From: Treponema sp.
Lineage (GTDB): Bacteria; Spirochaetota; Spirochaetia; Treponematales; Breznakiellaceae
DNA length: 40,012 bases
Direction of reading: 5' to 3'
NCBI GenBank assembly: GCA_009781635.1
Contig: WQXU01000023.1
Coordinates: 1 to 40,012 of the forward strand
Shown here: positions 1 through 6,076 of the stretch, one piece after another
Layout of the letters: every line of letters starts with the position of its first letter
How positions within the stretch are numbered: the stretch's first letter is position 1
The notes under the pieces: model-generated
The model's database searches: none
Told to the model about the DNA's origin: nothing
What the model saw: the letters and a program-made list of their open reading frames with translations, nothing else
Translations under genes and position numbers: made by a program

Positions 1-784
1 CCGCTCCGGTAAAATCCCACACAGAGCCGTTCCACGCGGAAAAAATATAATTTAAAAGCGCAACAGGAAAATGCCTGTCTGTAAAGGTATATGTAAAATT
101 GCTTTCCATGTTTTTATAGACATAGAGTATCTCGCTTATTTTGACTTCTTCATTGTTGTTTGCAAGGGTGAAAATAACGCGGTACTCGCCTGCATCAAGG
201 ATAAATTCTTTTTCAAGATTTTCATCCTGCGTTTGGCTGTTATTTATAAAAACGACTGTATTTTCACCTAACAAGGTGTCGGGGTTCCCACCCTTGCCTA
301 TGCGCCAGATTTGCATTTCGGTGATTACAAAATTGCCATCAAAGCTTATGTTCCAGCTGAATTTTCCTTCTCCGTCTTCTAAAGGAAGAAGCTCTATATT
401 TACAGGATCATTATCTCCTGCGTTAACAGTAAAACTCTTTGGCTCGCTTCTTGCAGCTTCCAGTAATTCGCCCAGGTTTTCACCTTCAAGAAATGCGCTT
501 ACCGTTAATTCCCATTCTCCCACGGCTAATTCAAGAGTTCCAAAACCATCTTCCCATGTTATGGAAAAGTTTGTATTCCCCTGTGTTTTGGCTGTAAAAT
601 CCAGTTCGTACTGGATAAAATCACTTAGTATTGTAGAGGGCATTATGGTTCTTTCGTCCTGCCCGTTTATGGATATAAGGATGGTTCCTGTTTCGCTGCC
701 GGGAACAAGAAAATTCGGACACCCGGATAAAGAAAGCATAACCATAGTAATTATTACAGTTAATAATTTAGTAAATTTATACAT
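1..784 (-). CDS. Lipoprotein of unknown function, C-terminus cut by the left window edge
   Basis: The reading frame is open on the minus strand from the ATG at 784 to the window edge (about 261 residues, incomplete). The start has an AGGAGG ribosome binding site at 791-796 with a 6-nt spacer. The N-terminus is a lipoprotein signal: MYKF, a hydrophobic stretch, then LSLSGC, so the lipidated cysteine would be about residue 21. The rest is rich in short beta-type segments with repeated G-E-[WY]-x-[LV]-x-V patterns (for example VGEWELTV and LDAGEYRVIF), which suggests one or more Ig-like or carboxypeptidase-regulatory-like beta domains on the cell surface. I do not recognise the family. It is divergent to the regulator at 1099, with a (GA)n tract in the spacer. 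The plus-strand frame opposite (141-848) is a shadow. Confidence 0.85.
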   Translation of the reverse strand, partial: MYKFTKLLTVIITMVMLSLSGCPNFLVPGSETGTILISINGQDERTIMPSTILSDFIQYELDFTAKTQGNTNFSITWEDGFGTLELAVGEWELTVSAFLEGENLGELLEAARSEPKSFTVNAGDNDPVNIELLPLEDGEGKFSWNISFDGNFVITEMQIWRIGKGGNPDTLLGENTVVFINNSQTQDENLEKEFILDAGEYRVIFTLANNNEEVKISEILYVYKNMESNFTYTFTDRHFPVALLNYIFSAWNGSVWDFTGA

Positions 785-896
785 AGTTTTCCTCCTGTAT
801 AAAATTTCTCAAGACAAAGATACGCCCTCGTATAATTTTGCGTACTGACGAGAAAAAATTTTGTTAAATTCGTTTTTTAGAAATGAAGTACTATAC

Positions 897-923
897 GAGA
901 GAGAGAGAGAGAGAGAGAGAGAG
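897..923. repeat. (GA)13 dinucleotide microsatellite between divergent genes
   Basis: An uninterrupted run of 27 bases alternating G and A. It lies about 112 bp upstream of the lipoprotein start codon (minus strand) and about 115 bp upstream of the regulator -35 box (plus strand). Perfect dinucleotide runs this long are rare in bacterial genomes and change length by slipped-strand mispairing. Placed between two promoters, length change could alter expression, but that is inference. Confidence 0.95.
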
Positions 924-1037
924 CAAGAACCGTGCCAAGTGGCGCAAAAATCGTAATATTTTTGAAATATTTTTTATTTTGCATTGCTAGTATTTTATCA
1001 TGTCTTTGTGAGTTTTGTAAAGGGAACGCACGTAAGG

Positions 1038-1067
1038 TTGACACAGGTTATAGATAAGGTTTATAAT
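1038..1067 (+). promoter_or_regulatory. Consensus sigma-70 promoter of the HTH-ATPase-STAS regulator
   Basis: The -35 box TTGACA (1038-1043) and the -10 box TATAAT (1062-1067) are both perfect consensus, separated by 18 bp. The expected transcription start is near 1074, giving a leader of about 25 nt to the ATG at 1099. Such a strong promoter on a regulator gene usually implies repression, which fits the direct repeats that overlap the -10 box. Confidence 0.85.
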
Positions 1068-1085
1068 AGATATTGATAAGGTTTA
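1053..1085. promoter_or_regulatory. Putative operator: direct repeat GATAAGGTTTA x2, 22-bp period
   Basis: Two identical 11-bp copies of GATAAGGTTTA lie at 1053-1063 and 1075-1085. Their start-to-start distance is 22 bp, close to two helical turns, so both would face the same side of the DNA. The first copy overlaps the start of the -10 box and the second covers the likely transcription start. This arrangement is typical of a repressor site. Because the next gene begins with an HTH-like segment, autoregulation is a reasonable guess. Confidence 0.55.
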
Positions 1086-1087
1086 CA

Positions 1088-1093
1088 TGGAGG
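1088..1093 (+). promoter_or_regulatory. Ribosome binding site that decides the regulator start (ATG 1099, not 1087)
   Basis: TGGAGG at 1088-1093 overlaps the upstream in-frame ATG at 1087 and sits 5 nt before the ATG at 1099. The upstream ATG has no ribosome binding site of its own. The 1099 start is therefore preferred, giving a protein starting MPGVRKRGEE. Confidence 0.75.
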
Positions 1094-1098
1094 CGACC

Positions 1099-2103
1099 AT
1101 GCCGGGAGTTCGAAAACGAGGCGAGGAAATTAGAGAGTTTATTCTTGCCAATATAACTGACAATAAAAATATAGCCGCTTTAACATCTCAGCAATATGCT
1201 ATTTCGCTGCCTGCAGTATACAAACATATTGACAGATTGGTATTGGAAAATCAAATAATAAAAAAAGACGGGAATTTTTTCTTACAATCAAAACAATATA
1301 AATATGTATACGATAATAACAAGACATTAAGCGAAGATGTTGTTTGGGAAAAAGATATAAAAAAACATTTCTCCGGGGTTCCAAAAAATGTTTGGAATAT
1401 TTGGGTTTATGGATTTATGGAGATGTTTAATAATGCCCTGGAACACTCAAAGGGAAAAAAAATTCGTGTAGTTGTTGAAGAAAATAAGTTATTCACCTGT
1501 ATATTTATCTCTGACGATGGAATTGGAATTTTTAAAAATATCAAACTAAATTTTAATTTACTTGATGAAAAAGACGCTTTACTTGAATTAGAAAAAGGGA
1601 AACGAACAACTGATACTGCAAAACATTCTGGTCAGGGAATATTTTTTACTTCCAAGATTTTTGACAATTTTATGATTTTTTCCAACGGGATTACATTTGA
1701 TTCAAAACCGGAAAAAAAACATCAAATAAATACTAATGCGGTAAAATTTTCCACTTTGGTTTATATGCGTTTAGAAAAAAACAGCTTCAAAAAAATAAGG
1801 GATGTTTTTGATGAGTATTCAACAGAATCTCCCGGAGATTTTGATAAAACAATTGTTCCTGTACGTATGGCAAACACAAATGATCTTGTATCCCGTTCAC
1901 AGGCAAGGCGAATTCTTGGCGGGCTGGAATTATTCAAAGATGTAATATTGGATTTTAGCGGCATTGAAGATATTGGACAGGCATTTTCAGATGAAATATT
2001 CCGCGTTTTCCCAAAAATGTATCCATCTACTTCGATAACAGCAAAAAATGCAAATGAGAATGTTCAATTCATGATTAATCGCGCGATTAATACAAAGTTA
2101 TAG
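1099..2103 (+). CDS. HTH / GHKL-ATPase / STAS-like DUF4325 regulator
   Basis: This 334-residue cytoplasmic protein has three parts. Residues 1-65 look like a winged helix-turn-helix (basic start, then SLPAVYKHIDRLVLENQII). Residues about 95-220 form a histidine-kinase-like ATPase (GHKL) domain: an N-box around N111-N112 and H116, a G1 motif DDGIG at 139-143 and a G2-like SGQGIFF. No phospho-accepting His domain is seen, so it resembles an anti-sigma-type kinase rather than a sensor kinase. The C-terminal ~80 residues match the STAS-like DUF4325 pattern (SRSQARRILGGLE, then LDFSGIEDIGQAFSDEIFR). Family knowledge: such proteins join an ATPase and an anti-sigma-antagonist-like fold in one chain. 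Their targets are not well known. It has its own strong promoter, is monocistronic, and is followed by a palindromic element. Confidence 0.85.
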   Translation: MPGVRKRGEEIREFILANITDNKNIAALTSQQYAISLPAVYKHIDRLVLENQIIKKDGNFFLQSKQYKYVYDNNKTLSEDVVWEKDIKKHFSGVPKNVWNIWVYGFMEMFNNALEHSKGKKIRVVVEENKLFTCIFISDDGIGIFKNIKLNFNLLDEKDALLELEKGKRTTDTAKHSGQGIFFTSKIFDNFMIFSNGITFDSKPEKKHQINTNAVKFSTLVYMRLEKNSFKKIRDVFDEYSTESPGDFDKTIVPVRMANTNDLVSRSQARRILGGLELFKDVILDFSGIEDIGQAFSDEIFRVFPKMYPSTSITAKNANENVQFMINRAINTKL

Positions 2104-2137
2104 GGTAATATGGTGTAAAGACTACTAATGTGCTGCA

Positions 2138-2248
2138 CTAGTGTCCTGTCTTATTCTGTTTCCAGCATAACAAAATGTGTTAATTCCTTATTGCATAAGG
2201 AATTAACGTAACATGTTATTGTGTCATTTGAATAAGACAGGACACTAG
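2138..2248. mobile_element. MITE-like 111-bp palindromic element (non-autonomous, no ORF)
   Basis: The outer arms CTAGTGTCCTGTCTTATTC (2138-2156) and its exact reverse complement (2230-2248) form a 19-bp perfect terminal repeat. An inner perfect 13-bp stem (GTTAATTCCTTAT, 2179-2191, with 2195-2207) closes on a TGC loop. A further block, ATAACA/TGTTAT (2167-2172 and 2214-2219), pairs on the same axis. All pairs share one centre at 2193, so the whole element folds as a single hairpin. The outermost CTAG is self-complementary and could be a target-site duplication. No transposase is encoded. It could also stop transcription downstream of the regulator, though no clear T-run follows. Confidence 0.6.
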
Positions 2249-2269
2249 GCTCTTGCAAAAACAGCAGTA

Positions 2270-2275
2270 TATAAT
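2270..2275 (+). promoter_or_regulatory. Candidate -10 box of the bacteriohemerythrin gene
   Basis: A perfect TATAAT lies 13 bp before the ATG at 2289. It has no recognisable -35 partner. If used, transcription would begin near 2282, leaving a leader of only about 7 nt. No Shine-Dalgarno sequence is present before the start codon, so the mRNA may be nearly leaderless. Confidence 0.4.
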
Positions 2276-2288
2276 ATACTAATAAATA

Positions 2289-2756
2289 ATGAAAAGCAAA
2301 AATGAATTAATAGTATGGTCAAGCACGTTTGCATGCGGTATTAAATTGATTGATGAGCAGCATAAGGGACTTATTGAGCTTGTTAATGATATGTTCAATC
2401 ATGTTACCGGTAATGAGGCGCAGGAACGCGAATACCTGAGCAGAGTTCTTCAAAAAGCCGCTGATTACATAAGGCAGCACTTCACAACAGAGGAAAAAAT
2501 CCTTACTGCGACAAAATTTGCCGGTTATACAGAACATAAAAAAGCCCACGATAATTTTATCCTTAAAGTAGCGGAAAATGCAGTGCTTTTTAATTCCGGA
2601 AAGCGCGTCTCCCTTACATCCTTTTCCAATTACCTCAAAGATTGGGTTATGTCCCATATCGCAGTAATGGACAAGCAGTATTTTCAATACATCAGGGAAA
2701 TTGCTACACGCAAGGCTGATGGAAGTCTAAGCATTCCTCATGCAGATATAGAGTAA
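2289..2756 (+). CDS. Bacteriohemerythrin (oxygen-binding di-iron protein)
   Basis: This 155-residue cytoplasmic protein is a single hemerythrin domain, close to the family's usual length (about 135-155). All seven di-iron ligands are visible in the expected pattern: H25 (in DEQH), H64 and E68 (HFTTEE), H83 and H87 (HKKAH), H123 and D128 (HIAVMD). It should bind O2 reversibly at a non-haem di-iron centre. In anaerobic or microaerophilic bacteria this is thought to buffer oxygen or supply it to sensors. There is no fused signalling domain. No ribosome binding site precedes the ATG, and a TATAAT lies only 13 bp upstream, so the transcript may be nearly leaderless. It is followed after 53 bp by the DEAD-box helicase gene. 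Confidence 0.93.
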   Translation: MKSKNELIVWSSTFACGIKLIDEQHKGLIELVNDMFNHVTGNEAQEREYLSRVLQKAADYIRQHFTTEEKILTATKFAGYTEHKKAHDNFILKVAENAVLFNSGKRVSLTSFSNYLKDWVMSHIAVMDKQYFQYIREIATRKADGSLSIPHADIE

Positions 2757-2809
2757 AAGCTCCCTATTCCCTTTCCTTTAAAAAGTCAGTAAACTTTCCA
2801 TATATAGAT

Positions 2810-4420
2810 ATGAAATTTACAGAATTTAACTTACATCCTGATCTTCAAAAAGGCATTGATGAGGCCGGATACAAAGACTGTATGCCTGTCCAGCAGCAGG
2901 TTTTATCCAGCGCCTTTGGCAAACAAGACAGTCTTGCTTCGCATGACAGTCATGCTTCGCAGGACGGTCTTGCTTCGCAAGACGGTCATGCTTCGCAAGA
3001 CTTGTATGTTCAATCTCAGACAGGAACCGGAAAAACCGCCGCTTTTTTAATAGTTATTTTTCAGCGTATGCTCACTGATGAAGCGCTCTTTAAAAGAAAA
3101 GCGCTTATTATGGCGCCGACAAGAGAGCTTGCTGTCCAAATCGAAGAAGAAGCAAAAATGCTTGGGAAATATCTTCCTTTTAAAACAGGAGCTTTTTACG
3201 GCGGTGTCGGATATACGCAGCAGGAAAAACTTCTGCGTAATAACGCGCAAATCCTTGTTGGAACTCCCGGCAGAGTACTCGACCTGAACAAATCGGGCAG
3301 GATGAATCTTATGGAGATTTCATTTCTTGTTCTTGATGAAGCCGACCGCATGTTTGACATGGGCTTTTACCCGGATTTGCGCAAGCTGATAAAAATGGTG
3401 CCTTCCGCAGACCGCCGACAGACAATGCTGTTTTCCGCAACGCTGAACGCATGGGTAAAAAATCTTGCATGGGAGTATACAAAAACGCCGTTTGAAATCG
3501 AAATTGAACCGGAGATTGTCACCGTCGAAGAAATCACGCAGATTCTCTACCATGTTCCGTCTCAGGAAAAATTTCCGCTTTTGCTTGGTATACTCAGGCG
3601 GGAAAAACCGGAAAGCGCAATTATTTTCTGCAATACAAAAAAACACACGGAGATTATTGCAAAACGCTTAAAATTAAACGGGTTTTCCTGCGAGTTTATA
3701 ATCGGCGATTTGCCGCAGGTGAAACGGCTCAAGGTGATTGACGATGTAAAGGCCGGAAAGATCAAACTCCTTATTGCTACCGACGTTGCGGCCAGAGGTC
3801 TTGATATTGAAAGCCTTGCAATGGTTGTTAATTATGATGTTCCTGCAGAAGCGGAAAACTATGTTCACAGAATCGGAAGGACAGCGCGTGCGGGTAAAAC
3901 CGGAAAGGCCATTACGCTTTCAAGCGAGCAGGATGTATACGGTTTGCCTGCCATTGAACGCTACATAGGAAAAAAAATTCCGTCAGAGATTGCAATGCAG
4001 GAGCTTTACGAAGAAGACTCAAGCGCAGGCCAGAAGATACACACCGATTTCTCTCTTTCTGCAGGAAGAAATGAAGAAAGGCGTTCAAGCGGGAAAAAAT
4101 TACGCGACAATAAAAGAAAGACAAGCTCTCATGAACAACATAAACACAAGGCAGCCGGGTTTGGAAAAAATAAAAAATCTCCGGCGCAAAAGCCCAACGG
4201 ACTTGACATGTCACGCCTTCCCATGGAAGAGCGGATGGCAATATATAAAAAGAAGTACGCAGGAGCCGAAGCGGCCGGCGGAAAAAAGGAACATAAAAGA
4301 AGGCAAAAGCATCATTTAGCCAAGAAACCTGCCGCGCAAAACGATACTTCACGCCCGGAAAAAACTTCCCCGAAAAAGGGATTATTATCTAAACTATTAG
4401 GAATATTCGGAAAAAAATGA
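2810..4420 (+). CDS. DEAD-box ATP-dependent RNA helicase with an inserted repeat
   Basis: This 536-residue RNA helicase shows the DEAD-box motifs in order: Q motif (MPVQQQ, 25-30), Walker A QTGTGKT (70-76), PTRELA, DEAD (176-179), SAT (209-211), ARGLDI, and HRIGRTARAG from H353. A basic, low-complexity tail of about 110 residues follows the helicase core and probably contacts RNA or ribosomes. It should unwind short RNA duplexes in ribosome assembly or mRNA decay (RhlE/CsdA-like, exact subfamily unsure). The oddity is residues 40-63, four copies of a six-residue unit (D-[SG]-[LH]-A-S-[HQ]) placed between the Q motif and Walker A, where the family normally has only a short GRD-type linker. No clear ribosome binding site precedes the ATG. 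The stop overlaps the next gene's start by 4 nt (ATGA), so translation of the two is probably coupled. Confidence 0.93.
   Translation: MKFTEFNLHPDLQKGIDEAGYKDCMPVQQQVLSSAFGKQDSLASHDSHASQDGLASQDGHASQDLYVQSQTGTGKTAAFLIVIFQRMLTDEALFKRKALIMAPTRELAVQIEEEAKMLGKYLPFKTGAFYGGVGYTQQEKLLRNNAQILVGTPGRVLDLNKSGRMNLMEISFLVLDEADRMFDMGFYPDLRKLIKMVPSADRRQTMLFSATLNAWVKNLAWEYTKTPFEIEIEPEIVTVEEITQILYHVPSQEKFPLLLGILRREKPESAIIFCNTKKHTEIIAKRLKLNGFSCEFIIGDLPQVKRLKVIDDVKAGKIKLLIATDVAARGLDIESLAMVVNYDVPAEAENYVHRIGRTARAGKTGKAITLSSEQDVYGLPAIERYIGKKIPSEIAMQELYEEDSSAGQKIHTDFSLSAGRNEERRSSGKKLRDNKRKTSSHEQHKHKAAGFGKNKKSPAQKPNGLDMSRLPMEERMAIYKKKYAGAEAAGGKKEHKRRQKHHLAKKPAAQNDTSRPEKTSPKKGLLSKLLGIFGKK
2927..2998. repeat. Four in-frame 18-bp palindromic tandem repeats inside the helicase gene
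   Basis: Four units of exactly 18 bp lie at 2927-2944, 2945-2962, 2963-2980 and 2981-2998, followed by a partial GAC. Each unit follows GAC[AG]GTC[TA]TGCTTCGCA with a variable last base. The unit is internally palindromic: GTCTTGC-TTC-GCAAGAC at 2967-2983 is a perfect 7-bp hairpin, and GCATGAC-A-GTCATGC at 2941-2955 is another across a unit boundary. Units 1 and 3 encode D-x-L-A-S, and units 2 and 4 encode D-x-H-A-S. Confidence 0.95.
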
Positions 4421-6048
4421 TTACTATTACAGATCTAAGCCTTGTCTTCGGAGAGAGGACTCTTTTTAAAGATGTAAATTTGAAATTTACTCCCGGCAAC
4501 TGTTACGGGATAATCGGAGCAAACGGCGCCGGAAAATCAACATTCCTTAAAATTCTATCCGGTGAGATTGAACATGACAAGGGAGATATCTCCATTGCAA
4601 AAAATCAGCGCATTGCGGTTCTTAAGCAGGATCACTTTGCGTATGAAGAATACCCCGCGCTTGAAACTGTAATTATGGGTTATCCTAAACTCTATAAAAT
4701 ACAAAAAGAACGCGAAGCAATTTACGCAAAAGAAGATTTTACAGAAGAAGACGGCCTTCGTGCAAGCGAACTTGAAGCGGACTTTGCAGAGCTTGGAGGA
4801 TGGGAAGCAGAGGCGCAGGCAGGACAGCTTCTTTCCGGTCTTGGCCTTGATGAAGATGATCACAGCCTTCTTATGGCGGAACTTGATGAATCAAAAAAAG
4901 TGCGGGTTCTTTTAGCTCAGGCCCTTTTCGGCAATCCTGACATTCTGCTTTTGGACGAGCCTACAAACGGTCTGGATTTGGAATCGATTTCATGGCTGGA
5001 AGAATTTTTAATTGATTTTCCCAACACGGTAATTGTCGTCTCGCACGATCGTCACTTTTTAAACGCGGTTTGCACAAATATCTGCGATATTGATTACGGC
5101 AAGATTGCTCCGTATTCGGGCAACTACGATTTCTGGTATCAGATGAGCCAGATTCTTCAGCGTCAGTCAAGGGATCAGTTAAAAAAGCGCGAAGAGAAGG
5201 CAAGGGAGTTAAAGGAATTTATCCAGAGGTTTTCATCTAACGCAAGCAAGGCAAGGCAGGCTACAAGCCGCAAGAAGGTGCTTGAAAAACTCGACCTTGA
5301 TAATGTTCCAGTAACAAGCCGCAAGTTTCCGTATGTCGGGTTTAAACCGGATCGGGAAATAGGCAACAATGTCCTTCGCGCGGAAAAATTAAAATTTTCT
5401 TTTGAGGGCAAGGCCCTCTTGAATGATTTCTCGCTTACAGTTAACAAGGGAGACAAAATTGCCTTTGTAGGTCTTGAGCATACGGCAAAGTCCGCTTTTT
5501 TTGACATTATTGCAGGTGAGAAGCAGGCGGAAAGCGGCGATTACTCCTGGGGGCAAACAACTTCATTTTCCTATTTTCCAAAGGAGAACTCATCCTTTTT
5601 TAATTCCAGCTTGTCAATAACAGACTGGCTGCGTCAATATTCACCGGGTCAGGATGAGACCTATGTGCGCAGTTTCCTTGGGCGTATGCTTTTTTCCGGC
5701 GAGGAAGCCCTTAAACCTGTAAATGTTTTAAGCGGCGGTGAAAAGGTGCGCTGCATGCTGTCAAAGATGATGCTCTCAGGCGCAAATGTCCTTATTCTTG
5801 ATGAGCCGACAAACCATCTTGACCTTGAAGCAATCACCGCTTTAAATGACGGCCTTGCAGCCTTTAGCGGAGTTATTCTTTTTAACTCGCATGATCATGA
5901 GTTTATTAATTCGATTGCAAACCGCATAGTAGAAATCCTGCCGCAGGAGAAAACTCCGGGAGCCTTAATAGACCGCATGATGCAATTTGATGATTATCTT
6001 AAAGACGCAGGCGTCAAGCAGCTGCGCGGACAGAAATTAAGGCTGTAA
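4417..6048 (+). CDS. ABC-F family ATPase, YbiT type
   Basis: This 543-residue soluble protein has two ABC ATPase domains joined by a charged linker (about residues 250-310, rich in K, R and E), with no membrane segments. That is the ABC-F layout, whose members act on the ribosome. Domain 1 has a standard Walker A GANGAGKST (34-42) and Walker B LLLDEPTN, but its ABC signature is degenerate (MAELDESKKVRVLLAQALF), as is typical of the YbiT subgroup. Domain 2 has a canonical LSGGE signature (438-442) and LILDEPTNHLD, but its Walker A reads GLEHTAKSA (352-360), with Ala in place of the usual Gly before Lys358. It overlaps the helicase by 4 nt. A shared job in ribosome rescue or assembly is plausible but inferred. 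Confidence 0.9.
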   Translation: MITITDLSLVFGERTLFKDVNLKFTPGNCYGIIGANGAGKSTFLKILSGEIEHDKGDISIAKNQRIAVLKQDHFAYEEYPALETVIMGYPKLYKIQKEREAIYAKEDFTEEDGLRASELEADFAELGGWEAEAQAGQLLSGLGLDEDDHSLLMAELDESKKVRVLLAQALFGNPDILLLDEPTNGLDLESISWLEEFLIDFPNTVIVVSHDRHFLNAVCTNICDIDYGKIAPYSGNYDFWYQMSQILQRQSRDQLKKREEKARELKEFIQRFSSNASKARQATSRKKVLEKLDLDNVPVTSRKFPYVGFKPDREIGNNVLRAEKLKFSFEGKALLNDFSLTVNKGDKIAFVGLEHTAKSAFFDIIAGEKQAESGDYSWGQTTSFSYFPKENSSFFNSSLSITDWLRQYSPGQDETYVRSFLGRMLFSGEEALKPVNVLSGGEKVRCMLSKMMLSGANVLILDEPTNHLDLEAITALNDGLAAFSGVILFNSHDHEFINSIANRIVEILPQEKTPGALIDRMMQFDDYLKDAGVKQLRGQKLRL

Positions 6049-6076
6049 CAGTTTTATTTCCGCCGTATAAATGCCA

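Larger units (their letters stand above)
785..1098. other. Divergent intergenic region (314 bp)
   Basis: No gene is seen here. The region separates the divergent lipoprotein gene and the HTH-ATPase regulator. It contains the lipoprotein ribosome binding site (791-796), a CTCGT/ACGAG inverted repeat (827-831 and 848-852), the (GA)n tract at 897-923, a very AT-rich stretch around 950-1020, and the regulator promoter with overlapping direct repeats at 1038-1085. No convincing promoter for the lipoprotein gene was found on the minus strand. Confidence 0.7.

Noticed and set aside
141-848. A 235-residue plus-strand frame
   Set aside because: It is antisense to the lipoprotein gene, which has a ribosome binding site, a signal peptide and a lipobox on the minus strand. 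The plus-strand product is Ser/Pro-rich without any domain.
2927-2998. CRISPR-like short repeats
   Set aside because: The 18-bp units are directly tandem with no spacers, are in frame and lie inside a gene, so this is a minisatellite, not a CRISPR array.
3912-4352. A 146-residue minus-strand frame opposite the helicase C-terminus
   Set aside because: It is complementary to the Lys-rich tail of the helicase, giving an artificial Phe/Leu-rich product.
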